From the NCBI GenBank assembly GCA_016839055.1, contig JAEKNX010000019.1:1-64000 (forward strand): 64,000 bases of DNA, in the 5' to 3' direction. Positions 27,803-37,709 of this stretch are shown piece by piece. The notes below the pieces were generated by a model. That model was not told where the DNA came from. It worked only from the letters and a program-made list of their open reading frames with translations, and did not search any database. This stretch comes from Spirochaetales bacterium. GTDB taxonomy: Bacteria > Spirochaetota > Spirochaetia > UBA9216. How positions within the stretch are numbered: position 1 is the first letter of the stretch; each line of letters begins with the position of its first letter. The translations under genes and the position numbers were made by a program.

Positions 27803-28693
27803 TTAATCGCCTATTTTAGATCCGGCCATCGTTTCAAAGACCTTCACAACAGCCGAAGCGTTCTCTTCTCCGTATCCCATATTAAGACCTATCTTGTTCA
27901 CTTCATGAACAATATTGGAAAGAAGGACCGGCACACTTAAAGATTCCGAAAAATTCCTGATGAGCTCGGTATCCTTTACCATCGTTCGCAGATGAAAAGA
28001 AACATCAAAGTCACGGCTGATTATTGAATTACCCACGCCTTCTACAACCGGTGAACGGAAATCAGATTCCATCCAGACCTTTAGAACCTCTTTAGGATCA
28101 AGTCCTGCTTTTGACGCAAGAACCATGGACTCACATAGTGCCGCGACTATAGTGGAAACAAGATGATTCCCGCAGAGTTTCGTTGCATAACCCTTGCCGT
28201 GACCGCCCATGTAGTGATAAGTCTCACCTACAACGCTTAATACCTGCACGGCCCTGTCATAGACAGCCTTCTCTCCGCCGGCCATTATCCAGAGTCCGCC
28301 TGAGTTGGCTTCTCCCTTCGTTCCGTGAACGGGGGCGTCAAGGAAATCAGCGCCATTTTTTCTGAAAGCCTCGGCAGCCGAGACTCCCGCTTCAGGAAGC
28401 TGGGTACTCATATCTATATATATCTGACCACTGCAGGCGTTCTCAATAAGACCGTCAGCGCCGTTCATAACCGAATCAAAGGCGGACTTGTCCCAAAGCA
28501 TGCTGATGATAAAATCCGCGCCCTTTGCCGCAGCAGCCGGAGTATTACAATATTCGGCTCCGGCGGCAATTAGATCCGCGGCGTTGTCCTTTGTTCTGTT
28601 ATAACATTTAACTTCAAAACCTGATGATAACAGAGTCTTTCCCATTCCGGTTCCCATTATTCCGGTACCGATTATCGCTATTCTTTTTTCCAT
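27803..28693 (-). CDS. NAD(P)-dependent 3-hydroxyisobutyrate dehydrogenase-family protein
   Basis: IAIIGTGIMGTGMGKTLLSSGFEVKCYNRT; FLDAPVHGTKGEANSGGLWIMAGG; GKGYATKLCGNHLV. Confidence 0.93.
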   Translation of the reverse strand: MEKRIAIIGTGIMGTGMGKTLLSSGFEVKCYNRTKDNAADLIAAGAEYCNTPAAAAKGADFIISMLWDKSAFDSVMNGADGLIENACSGQIYIDMSTQLPEAGVSAAEAFRKNGADFLDAPVHGTKGEANSGGLWIMAGGEKAVYDRAVQVLSVVGETYHYMGGHGKGYATKLCGNHLVSTIVAALCESMVLASKAGLDPKEVLKVWMESDFRSPVVEGVGNSIISRDFDVSFHLRTMVKDTELIRNFSESLSVPVLLSNIVHEVNKIGLNMGYGEENASAVVKVFETMAGSKIGD

Positions 28694-28784
28694 AAAAACT
28701 CCTTAGATCATATTTTTATTAATATAACATTAATTCCTTGAATGCTGAAAATAATAACTTACATCTAAGCGTTGGAATTGTAAT

Positions 28785-29744
28785 CTATCGGGACAGTACA
28801 GCTTCGGCGGTCTGATCATCCAGAATGAGGGATGTAAACCACCCGCCTCTAAGCGCCGCCCTGACTACCTCTGTCTTGAGTTCTCCGTAGGCCAGCCCGA
28901 AACGAGCTTTGATGCTGCGGAATTCATTTCCGTCCAGACCTATCATCTTAACAAGTGATTCAATATCGACAAGTGATCCTTGGCTGTCTACACTGTATGC
29001 CCCCACATCTCCCACGACCTTATGACTGCGCATTATCATCATATCTTCAGCCGTGATGTGTCCACCGGAGAAGAGGGCAGAATGGCCTCCGCTGTCGAGC
29101 GGGCTTACACCGACTACGACTACATCAAGATTTTGGCAGCTCTCGTAATTCGGTTTATTGCTTCTGCTCTTGTACAGCTGCTTTCGTATTTCCACGGAAT
29201 TGACGATGAACGGAGCGTGAAGATAGATGGCCGGGCAGTTCCATGCAGATGAGAGTTTCTGCAAAAGCTGATGCCCGTCGAAAGCCGCGTCAGCGGCTCC
29301 GAGAGAACCTGTAAGCTGAACACAGTTTACAGGCACCGGCAGTTTAAGTGCCAGCGACTCAACGGCTTCACGCAGTGTGGTTCCGAAAGTCAGTCCTAAA
29401 TTGCAGCCGCTTCGGAGGCTTCCGTAAATGATATCCGCGGCAAAACGGCCCAGCGCCTTCTTTCTTTCTCCCGTCTCCATTGCCCGGGGTAGATTTAGAA
29501 CGCAGGCCTCTTCTATTCCGAATCTGGACCGAAGCTCATCCTCAAGCCTGCCGGCCCTCTGAAAGAACCGGTTTATTGTAATATTTACAACACCCTTGGC
29601 TTGAGCCTCGGTTATAAGTCTTGAGACAAGAGATCGGGATATCTTCATCTGGGCAGCAATTTCAGCCTGCAGCATCCCCTTCAGAAAGTATAGTTCGGCA
29701 GCCTCGGCAAGCATTCCGTATCTCCTGTACTCGGAATCATTCAT
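28785..29744 (-). CDS. SorC/DeoR-family sugar-binding transcriptional regulator
   Basis: AELYFLKGMLQAEIAAQMKISRSLVSRLITEAQAKGVVNITIN plus SorC effector domain. Confidence 0.93.
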   Translation of the reverse strand: MNDSEYRRYGMLAEAAELYFLKGMLQAEIAAQMKISRSLVSRLITEAQAKGVVNITINRFFQRAGRLEDELRSRFGIEEACVLNLPRAMETGERKKALGRFAADIIYGSLRSGCNLGLTFGTTLREAVESLALKLPVPVNCVQLTGSLGAADAAFDGHQLLQKLSSAWNCPAIYLHAPFIVNSVEIRKQLYKSRSNKPNYESCQNLDVVVVGVSPLDSGGHSALFSGGHITAEDMMIMRSHKVVGDVGAYSVDSQGSLVDIESLVKMIGLDGNEFRSIKARFGLAYGELKTEVVRAALRGGWFTSLILDDQTAEAVLSR

Positions 29745-29753
29745 TCCCGAAAC

Positions 29754-31298
29754 CTAATCCACTGTCTTAACGAGCCTTGCCGACTCATCTTTCAGATTTT
29801 CATAAGTTGCCACATACTGCCTGACATATTCCCGGTACTTCTCAGTATTTACCGGATTCGGTTCAATAATTTTCGCGACCCGAACCATAGCATCGGCACC
29901 GCTCTGAAGGTCCGGATAGATTCCTGCTCCCATAGCCCCTGCGATGGCTGATCCGAGTGATACAGCCTGCTGTTCTTCAGGTATTGTAAAAGGTTTGCCT
30001 GTTACATCGGCATGTATCTGCATCCAGAGATCCGACTGTGTAGCGCCTCCACAGACTATTATCTCGTCAATAACAACGCCGCCCTCTTCCATCTTCTGAA
30101 GGATCACCTGAGTGCCGTAGACAACGCCTTCCATAATAGCCCTGAAGATGTGGGCGGGAGTATGCTTAAGCGTCAGCCCCCTGATTACTCCCCGGCTGTT
30201 TGCGTCGACCCAGGGAGTACGGTTTCCCTGCCAATGTTCCAGGACTACAAGACCTTCCGACCCTGGTGGGAGTTTCTCCGCCTGTTCATTCAAGACATCA
30301 TAGATGGACAAGCCCCTGCTTTCAGCCTCTTCCTTGATTTCCGCACTCACAAAGTTTGAAACAAACCATTTGATAATAGACCCGGTTGAAATCTGTCCGG
30401 CTTCGACCACTTCAGCACCAGGGACAATAGCGCCCGGAAAAGTACCGAAGATACCCGGCGCATGCAGTTCTTTGTCGGTAATACCAATATGGAGCTGAGA
30501 GGAACCGGTTATGATCGCCAGCTTTCCCGGTTTCAGCGCATTGAGACCGATTACTCCGATATATGCATCCGCCCCGCCGCCGGCAACCGGAATTCCAGCC
30601 TTAAGTCCAGTCTCCGCCGCAACTGAAGCACTCAGACCGGCAACAACCTCACCTATCTCGACAATTCGCTTCGGAAGTTTTTCAAAGATATCTCCGAGGC
30701 CGATTTTCTCATAAAGTGAAACAGGAAAGCCGCCTTCCTTTTTATTGTAAAACCATCTTATAGAAGTTGTATTAATGTTCGCCGTTATCTCTCCGGTTAA
30801 CCGGTAGGCAAGCCAGTCGGTGTGTTCAAAAATTGTCCTGGCATTAGTATAAACTTCAGGTTCATTTCGTTTAAGCCACAAATTCTTGCACGGAAACCAT
30901 TCGGCCGACACCTTGCCGAAGCCGACATACTTTAGTGCAGGATCACCGCAGGCGGCTATCTCATCAGCCTCGGCCACGGCCCGAATGTCCATCCACATTA
31001 AGGCGTCGCGCAGCGGCTTGCCGTCTTCATCCAGATATACGACCGTGCAGCTTGTTCCGTCGAGTCCTATACCTTCTATTGAGTGAGGATCTATATCAGA
31101 CTTCGCAAGAGCTTCCCTGATAGACTCGATTAATGACTCGTCCCACTGTTCTATACTCTGCTCGCAGCATCCATGTTGCCTGTGTATATTTTCATTCTGA
31201 CTGACACCAAAACTAATACAGTTTCCCGCTTCGTCATATATGCCCGCCCTTATACTCTCGGTTCCCGCATCAATTCCCAATACATATCTACTCATCAT
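29754..31298 (-). CDS. FGGY-family carbohydrate kinase
   Basis: YVLGIDAGTESIRAGIYDEAGN; GLDGTSCTVVYLDEDGKPLRDALMWMD; GVVYGTQVILQKMEEGGVVIDEIIVCGGATQSDLWMQIHADVTGKPF. Confidence 0.95.
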   Translation of the reverse strand: MMSRYVLGIDAGTESIRAGIYDEAGNCISFGVSQNENIHRQHGCCEQSIEQWDESLIESIREALAKSDIDPHSIEGIGLDGTSCTVVYLDEDGKPLRDALMWMDIRAVAEADEIAACGDPALKYVGFGKVSAEWFPCKNLWLKRNEPEVYTNARTIFEHTDWLAYRLTGEITANINTTSIRWFYNKKEGGFPVSLYEKIGLGDIFEKLPKRIVEIGEVVAGLSASVAAETGLKAGIPVAGGGADAYIGVIGLNALKPGKLAIITGSSQLHIGITDKELHAPGIFGTFPGAIVPGAEVVEAGQISTGSIIKWFVSNFVSAEIKEEAESRGLSIYDVLNEQAEKLPPGSEGLVVLEHWQGNRTPWVDANSRGVIRGLTLKHTPAHIFRAIMEGVVYGTQVILQKMEEGGVVIDEIIVCGGATQSDLWMQIHADVTGKPFTIPEEQQAVSLGSAIAGAMGAGIYPDLQSGADAMVRVAKIIEPNPVNTEKYREYVRQYVATYENLKDESARLVKTVD

Positions 31299-31944
31299 TT
31301 AGCCCCTTCTTAATTCTTTCAATGTTTTGTTTGATGTTTCCACTGAATACAGCGCTTCCGAATATAAGTATATCAGCTCCGGCATCAACTATTCTGTTCA
31401 TCGTCTCAAGGTTAACTCCGCCGTCTACGGATATCCGTGTTTCAAGATTGTTCTTCCTGATATATTCCGCGGTCCTCTCTATCTTCTTCAGAATTCTGCT
31501 GTTGAAGTCCTGACCGCCTATCCCCGGATCAACTCCGAGAATATTTACAAACTCAGCTTCATCAATAAAAAATTCCATCGTCTCGAACCGGGTTGCAGGT
31601 ATAAAAGAAATTCCAGGGCTGATTCCGGCGCCCTTAATTTTCTTCATCAGCCTGGAGGGGAGTTCACAGCTTTCATACTGGATTGTCAAAATATCCACCC
31701 CGGACTCGAGAAAGGTATCGGCTATAGCCGGCATATTATGCACCGCAAGATGAGCCTCAAGAACCGAATCGGTTTCCACCCTAAGATCCTTAACGAGCTG
31801 ATCACTGAAGGCGATATGAGGAGTATAGTGGCCGTCACAGACATCGATATGAAACCTGGAGATACCGTTCTGCCCGGCAATTTTGAGATCACGTCCTAAA
31901 TACGCATGATTGGCCGCAAGAATTGAGCCGCATAGTTCTATCAT
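31288..31944 (-). CDS. Ribulose-phosphate 3-epimerase-family protein
   Basis: FHIDVCDGHYTPHIAFSDQLVKDLR; AHLAVHNM; VNILGVDPGIGGQDFNSRILKKIE; ISVDGGVNLETM; DILIFGSAVF. Confidence 0.92.
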   Translation of the reverse strand: MIELCGSILAANHAYLGRDLKIAGQNGISRFHIDVCDGHYTPHIAFSDQLVKDLRVETDSVLEAHLAVHNMPAIADTFLESGVDILTIQYESCELPSRLMKKIKGAGISPGISFIPATRFETMEFFIDEAEFVNILGVDPGIGGQDFNSRILKKIERTAEYIRKNNLETRISVDGGVNLETMNRIVDAGADILIFGSAVFSGNIKQNIERIKKGLNDE

Positions 31945-32066
31945 AAGTCCTCCGTATTGGAGGTAATAATAAAGCCAAAACGGCCCTTTGTAAATATTGT
32001 TATTGTAATATTCACATATTCCACAAACCGAACCCCTAGCCGCTGCGGGGCTACAGGAGCCCCCTG

Positions 32067-33251
32067 TCAGCCTTCCTTTTTCAGAACATCGGCGAGTATT
32101 TCGATAGCAGATTCTATTACAACGACCTCACTCATGGTAAAGTTCAGCCTCATCGTAGAGAGGCCCTCGCCGGCTTGGGTGAAAAAGTATTTTCCGGGAA
32201 CAAAGGCGACATTTCGCTTAATTGCCTTCCAGTAGATCTTCTCCATGTCCAGGCCTTTTGGACCTTCGGCCCAGATAAACATTCCCCCCTCGGGCCTTGA
32301 AAATGTGAAGCCAGGTGGAAAATACTTATCGAGGGCAGAAAGCATGGCAGCATGTTTGGGGCGGTACAATTCTATAATATTAGGAAGCTGCTGCTCAAGA
32401 TATCCGCCGCCAACATACTCTGCTGCAATAGCCTGTGAAAAGGTGGAAGTGTGAAGATCAACTCCCTGTTTTGTAATAACCATCCAGCGACTGATTACTT
32501 CAGGAGCGACACAGATGCCTATTCGAAGCCCCGGAGCCAGAACCTTCGACAGAGTTGTGATATAGATGACGTTATCAGGAGCCATTGTCTTTATAGCCGG
32601 GAGAGCATCACCTGAATATCTGAGATTACTATAAGGATCATCTTCAACAAGGAGGGCCCCGTATTTAATTATTATTTCCGCTATCTTCTTCCGCCTATCG
32701 AGACTGATGCTGCGACCGGTGGGATTCTGAAAGGTCGGTACTGTATACACAAATTTTATTTTATGATTTTTAAGGACATCTTCAAGAGATTCCGGAATAA
32801 GTCCGTCCTCATCCATCTCAATCCTGACAAACTCGGGTTCATAGGGTTTAAACGCCTGAATTGCGCCTAGATATGTCGGAGCCTCAACCGCAATCTTGTC
32901 GCCTGCTGAAATCAGCACCTTACATAGAGAATCAAGCACTCCCTGAGAGCCGCTTTGAATGGTGACCTCTTCAGGAGAAACATGTATGCCGCGCTGGCTC
33001 AGATAGACAGCCATTACCTCACGTAGAGGAGTAAAGCCCTCCGTCAAATCATACTGAAAAGCTGCCGAGCCGTATTTTGTAAACACCTTATCGGTCAGCT
33101 GCTTTATCCGCTCCATCGGAAAACTGTCAGGTGAAGGTATTCCTCCGGCAAGCGATACCATGCCAGGCTGACCTACAACCTTGAGAATCTCCCTTATCGC
33201 GCTGGCACCCATCTTGCCGGTTCGCTCAGAAAGTAAGTGTGTAAAATCCAT
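32067..33251 (-). CDS. PLP-dependent aminotransferase (2-aminoadipate/MocR-like class I/II)
   Basis: MVSLAGGIPSPDSFPMERI; YTVPTFQNPTGRSISLDRRKKIAEI; YITTLSKVLAPGLRIG. Confidence 0.93.
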   Translation of the reverse strand: MDFTHLLSERTGKMGASAIREILKVVGQPGMVSLAGGIPSPDSFPMERIKQLTDKVFTKYGSAAFQYDLTEGFTPLREVMAVYLSQRGIHVSPEEVTIQSGSQGVLDSLCKVLISAGDKIAVEAPTYLGAIQAFKPYEPEFVRIEMDEDGLIPESLEDVLKNHKIKFVYTVPTFQNPTGRSISLDRRKKIAEIIIKYGALLVEDDPYSNLRYSGDALPAIKTMAPDNVIYITTLSKVLAPGLRIGICVAPEVISRWMVITKQGVDLHTSTFSQAIAAEYVGGGYLEQQLPNIIELYRPKHAAMLSALDKYFPPGFTFSRPEGGMFIWAEGPKGLDMEKIYWKAIKRNVAFVPGKYFFTQAGEGLSTMRLNFTMSEVVVIESAIEILADVLKKEG

Positions 33252-33371
33252 AAGAGTCTCCTATTGGGGATAGCATAATTGATAATCACTGTATAAATCA
33301 AGCTTTTTATAGATATCTGCATGATGTAGCGAATTTTATTACTGTCAGCACCTTCGACTCAGATCCGCTAT

Positions 33372-33400
33372 TTGACAAGCTTGCCAATGTTTGCTATAGT
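33372..33400 (+). promoter_or_regulatory. Sigma-70-like promoter upstream of DeoR gene
   Basis: TTGACA-N17-TATAGT. Confidence 0.75.
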
Positions 33401-33453
33401 TTGTATTAACATATATATTGTTCATATAAACATTTCCAGACAGGAGATTTTCA

Positions 33454-34287
33454 ATGGGTGTTTCTGAAAAACGAAAACTTATCATTAGAGATACTATTAA
33501 AAACTGCGGAACAGTAATAGTAAGCGAGCTCGCCAGCAAGCTTGAAGTATCAGAGATGACAGTCAGACGCGACCTGTCCGAGTTGGAACAAGAAGGTTTT
33601 CTCAAACGCACTCACGGCGGTGCCGTTCGGGAAGTGAGCCGGAGTTATGAGCCGCCTTTTACTGTCCGAACGATGGTGAACCTTAACGCAAAAGCCGCAA
33701 TCGGCGCAAAGGCCGCCTCCTATGTCGAAGAAGGGGACACTATTGCCGTTGATTCCGGAACCACGGCCCTTGAGTTTGCAAAGCATCTCCAGTCATTCAG
33801 ACATCTGACCATTGTGACCCCAAGCATTCATATTGCCTCGCTCTTTCTGTTTAATCCCGGGGTCGAAACAATTCTGGCCGGGGGTGTGGTCCGAAAAACC
33901 GAGGGGTCGCTGGTGGGAGAGATATGCCGCCGAACCTTCGAGAATCTTTATTTTGATAAATTTTTCATGTCTACGGCCGCCATGAGCCCTGATGCCGGAT
34001 TCTCTGAATACATTATAGATGACGCGGTGATTAAAAAGCTGATAATCTCTCACTCAAAAAAAACTATAGCATTGATAGACTCAGGAAAATTTAACCGCAC
34101 GGCCTTCTCTCAAGTCTGCGGACTCGCTGATGTTGACATCCTAATCACCGAGAAAGATCCTGACAGTAAGATTAAAAAATCATTACTTGAAAGTAATGTT
34201 TATATAGAAATTGCCACCGAAAAAGTTCAAATGCCTGCCATCGGTGCTGCTTTGCAGCCCATGCAGGAAAATTTTATAGGAGAATAA
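33454..34287 (+). CDS. DeoR/GlpR-family transcriptional regulator
   Basis: GTVIVSELASKLEVSEMTVRRDLSELEQEGFLKRTHGGAV. Confidence 0.95.
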   Translation: MGVSEKRKLIIRDTIKNCGTVIVSELASKLEVSEMTVRRDLSELEQEGFLKRTHGGAVREVSRSYEPPFTVRTMVNLNAKAAIGAKAASYVEEGDTIAVDSGTTALEFAKHLQSFRHLTIVTPSIHIASLFLFNPGVETILAGGVVRKTEGSLVGEICRRTFENLYFDKFFMSTAAMSPDAGFSEYIIDDAVIKKLIISHSKKTIALIDSGKFNRTAFSQVCGLADVDILITEKDPDSKIKKSLLESNVYIEIATEKVQMPAIGAALQPMQENFIGE

Positions 34288-34288
34288 T

Positions 34289-35092
34289 ATGACATGGTTA
34301 AAAGAAGTATTTAATGTAAATAAACCTGTAATTGCGATGTGCCATCTTCAGGCCCTGCCCGGAGACCCAAAATGGGATAAAGAAAAAGGTCTCGGCTGGG
34401 TTATTGAGATGGCCCGAAAAGATCTCAAAGCCCTCCAGAGCGGCGGAGTTGATGGGGTGATGTTCTCTAACGAGTTCAGCCTCCCTTATCTGACTAAAGT
34501 TGAACCTATTACCTATACGACGATGGCCAGGATAATCGGCGAATTGAAACACGAGATAAAAATACCGCATGGGGTCAACGTCCTATGGGATCCGAAGGCA
34601 TCCATCGACCTTGCAGTCGCTGTAGACGGCTTGTTTGTTCGTGAGATATTCTCAGGTGTGTATGCAAGCGATTTCGGCTTATGGAACACAAACTGCGGAG
34701 AGGTAGTAAGACATCAGCATAAAATTGGAGGCGAGAATGTCAAACTTATGTTTAATATCGTCCCCGAGGCCGCCCAGTATTTAGGCACTCGCGATATTGC
34801 AGACATTGCGCGATCAACCGTATTTAACCACATGCCCGATGCACTCTGCGTATCAGGACTTACTGCCGGTGCTGAAACCGATGCCTCGACTCTCAAGACT
34901 GTAAAAGACGCGGTGCCGGAGACGGCAATCTTCGCGAACACCGGGGTAAGGCTGTCCAACATAGAAGAACAACTCTCTATTGCCGATGGAACGGTTACTG
35001 CCACAACATTTAAAAGAGACGGTAAGTTTTTCAACGAAGTCGATGAGAAGCGAGTAAAAGAATTCATGGACAAGGTTAAAAGCCTCAGATAG
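34289..35092 (+). CDS. BtpA/SgcQ-family protein
   Basis: KPVIAMCHLQALPGDPKWDKEKGLGWVIEMARKDLKALQSGGVDGVMFSNEFSLPYLTKV; VSGLTAGAETDASTLKTVKDAV. Confidence 0.92.
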   Translation: MTWLKEVFNVNKPVIAMCHLQALPGDPKWDKEKGLGWVIEMARKDLKALQSGGVDGVMFSNEFSLPYLTKVEPITYTTMARIIGELKHEIKIPHGVNVLWDPKASIDLAVAVDGLFVREIFSGVYASDFGLWNTNCGEVVRHQHKIGGENVKLMFNIVPEAAQYLGTRDIADIARSTVFNHMPDALCVSGLTAGAETDASTLKTVKDAVPETAIFANTGVRLSNIEEQLSIADGTVTATTFKRDGKFFNEVDEKRVKEFMDKVKSLR

Positions 35093-35110
35093 CCTAAGGA
35101 GAATAATAAT

Positions 35111-36178
35111 ATGGACGAACGCTGGAACCGTCTCGGGGACATCCTCGTAAACTACTCAACAGCCGTAAAGCCTGGCGAGCGCGTAATGATCGCCATGGTT
35201 GAGATTGAAACCTGGCCTCTGGCACAGGCTGTTTACCGGGCAGCGGTGAAGGCGGGAGCCTTTCCGCAGATCCAGCTGCTCTCTGAAACTCTGAGGCGAT
35301 CAGTGCTTCGGTTCGGAAATGATGAACAGATAAAATGGGTTCCTGAAATGGAAATGCAGGGCATGGATTGGGCCGACGTTTACATTGGCCTCCGGGGCGC
35401 CCACAATCTATACGAGCTGCAGGACATTCCCGCAGACAGCCTCTCGGCCAATCAGGCGGCTCAGGGCGTGGTATCAACGAGCAGATGGCAGAACACACGA
35501 TGGTGCCTTGTGAGGGTTCCAAACGAGGCCTTCGCCCAACAGGCAAAGACTGATTATGAGACTATTGAGAAGATGTTCTTCAACTCCTGTCTCATTGACT
35601 GGAAAAAGGAATCACTGCAATGGCTCACCTGGTGCAGAGAACTCGAGTGGGGTAAGACGGTCAGAATAACAGGACGCAACACCGACCTGTCCTTCTCTGT
35701 TGAAGGCAGAAAATGGCTGCCGTTTTGCGGCATGAACAACATGCCTGACGGAGAGATAGCTACAGCACCTGTAACATCAACAATTAACGGATATATCAGC
35801 TTCGAGAATCCCGGAGTTCTCGGCGGCCGCCTGATTGAAGACATCAGACTCGAGTGGAGAGACGGAAAACTAATTGACGCGTCCTCCGGAACACAACAGG
35901 AGTTCTTCAAAAGTATAATCACAAAAGATCCGGGGGCCTCCCTCATTGGAGAGTTTGCTATAGGAACAAACTACATGATAGACCGGTTCTGCAACGACAT
36001 TCTGATAGACGAAAAAATAGGCGGCACTATACACATAGCCCTCGGCCGGGCATACCCTGAGTGCGGCGGACTCAACGAATCTTCTATTCACTGGGATATA
36101 GTCAAGGACCTAAGGGCTGAGGGTGCGGTCTTCCTAGACGGAGTTAAAATTCTTGAAGGCGGAAGGATACTCTTGTGA
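35111..36178 (+). CDS. M29-family aminopeptidase-like protein
   Basis: N-terminal VKPGERVMIAMVEIETWPLAQAVYRAAVKAGAFPQIQLL; metal-site-like motifs MPDGEIATAP, GEFAIGTN, GTIHIALGRAYPECGGLNESSIHWDIV. Confidence 0.88.
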   Translation: MDERWNRLGDILVNYSTAVKPGERVMIAMVEIETWPLAQAVYRAAVKAGAFPQIQLLSETLRRSVLRFGNDEQIKWVPEMEMQGMDWADVYIGLRGAHNLYELQDIPADSLSANQAAQGVVSTSRWQNTRWCLVRVPNEAFAQQAKTDYETIEKMFFNSCLIDWKKESLQWLTWCRELEWGKTVRITGRNTDLSFSVEGRKWLPFCGMNNMPDGEIATAPVTSTINGYISFENPGVLGGRLIEDIRLEWRDGKLIDASSGTQQEFFKSIITKDPGASLIGEFAIGTNYMIDRFCNDILIDEKIGGTIHIALGRAYPECGGLNESSIHWDIVKDLRAEGAVFLDGVKILEGGRILL

Positions 36179-37650
36179 AAAAAGAATGCTTTCTCGGTAT
36201 TGATATCGGCACTGGGTCGTCAAAGGGAGTCATAACCGATATAGACGGAAAGATCCTGTCACAGGCTTCCGTGCCTCATGAGCTGGACATGCCACGCCCG
36301 GGCTGGTACGAGCAGGACGCGGACTCAGTATGGTGGGGTGATTTTGTAAAACTTTGCCGGCTTCTCCTCTCGAAAGCGGACCTACATCCGGAGCGCATCA
36401 TGGCAGTCGGCCTCAGCACAATTGCTCCCTGCGTTCTTCCTGTGGACTCTGCCGGAAAACCACTGCGACCGGGAATAATGTACGGCATAGATACAAGGGC
36501 AGCGGCTGAAATCAGGGAAATTGAAAAGCAGATCGGACGCGATGAGATATTCCGGATAAGCGGCCAGGATCTGTCTTCCCAATCCTGCTGCCCGAAAATT
36601 CTCTGGATAAAAAAGAACGAACCGGAAGTCTGGGCGGCAACCGACAAAATACTTACCGCAGCGGGCTACCTTGTTTACAAGCTCACAGGACGACACACTG
36701 TGGACATCTATGACGCAATTGGTTACGCTCCGCTCTTTAATATTCGAGATAAAACCTGGGACCCGGCTTATGCGAACCTGTTATTTGACCAGGCCCTGCT
36801 TCCCGAACTGCTGTGGAGCAGTGAAACGGCCGGCAGGATTACCCCGGAAGCAGCCGCGCTTACGGGCCTTACCGCCGGAACACCCGTAATAACGGGAACA
36901 GCGGATGCCGCCTCCGAAGCAGTTGGGGCAGGGGTCTGCCGAAGCGGCGACATGATGATGATGTACGGAAGCAGTAATTTCTTCATTCTGAGAACCAAAG
37001 AGCTTAATCCGCTAGCATCATTCTGGGCCTCGAATTTTACCGATGAGGGAAGTTCGGTACTCACAGGAGGAATGTCGACTGTGGGAAGCCTGTTTAAGTG
37101 GTTCACCGAGGCCTTTCCCGGCAGAAGCTTTGAGCAGTGGGAAGCTCTATCGGCCGCGTCACCGGCGGGAGCCGGGGGAATTACCGTCCTGCCCTACTTC
37201 GCAGGCGAGAGAACCCCGCTTAACGCGCCCGAGGCTAAGGGGGCGATTTTCGGACTGACCCTCCAAAGCAAGCCGGGCGATATCTGGAAAGCTCTTCAGG
37301 AATCGATAGGTTTCGGAATAAGGCATAACATAGAAGTCCTTCGTGATGAGGGCGTGGAAGCGCGAAGAATAATGGCAATTGGAGGGGCATCAGAGAGCCG
37401 CAGCCTCCTCCAGACAATATCTGATATTACAGGTATCACACAGTATATCCCCGACAAGACCCTCGGCGCCTGCTACGGGGACGCCTTTCTTGCGGCCGTC
37501 GGAACAGGTTATTTTAATAGCTCGGAAGAATCATATAAATGGGTGGGTGTTGAAGGGGAAATAACGCCTGACAGACATCTCGCGAAATATTATAATGAGC
37601 AATATCTAGTGTTTAGAGACCTTTATGAATCAACGGCCCATCTGAATTAA
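36175..37650 (+). CDS. FGGY-family carbohydrate kinase (xylulokinase-like)
   Basis: FLGIDIGTGSSKGVITDIDGKILSQA; AVGLSTIAPCVLPVDSAGKPLRPGIMYGIDTRA; IMAIGGASESRSLLQTISDITG. GTG start overlapping the preceding stop. Confidence 0.95.
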   Translation: MKKECFLGIDIGTGSSKGVITDIDGKILSQASVPHELDMPRPGWYEQDADSVWWGDFVKLCRLLLSKADLHPERIMAVGLSTIAPCVLPVDSAGKPLRPGIMYGIDTRAAAEIREIEKQIGRDEIFRISGQDLSSQSCCPKILWIKKNEPEVWAATDKILTAAGYLVYKLTGRHTVDIYDAIGYAPLFNIRDKTWDPAYANLLFDQALLPELLWSSETAGRITPEAAALTGLTAGTPVITGTADAASEAVGAGVCRSGDMMMMYGSSNFFILRTKELNPLASFWASNFTDEGSSVLTGGMSTVGSLFKWFTEAFPGRSFEQWEALSAASPAGAGGITVLPYFAGERTPLNAPEAKGAIFGLTLQSKPGDIWKALQESIGFGIRHNIEVLRDEGVEARRIMAIGGASESRSLLQTISDITGITQYIPDKTLGACYGDAFLAAVGTGYFNSSEESYKWVGVEGEITPDRHLAKYYNEQYLVFRDLYESTAHLN

Positions 37651-37651
37651 T

Positions 37652-37700
37652 AAAAAAAGCGTGCATCCCCGGGGCTATCTCCGTGATGCACGCTTTTTTC
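37652..37700. terminator. Bidirectional intrinsic terminator
   Basis: aaaaaaagcgtgcatc...gatgcacgctttttt between convergent genes. Confidence 0.92.
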
Positions 37701-37709
37701 TTTATACGA

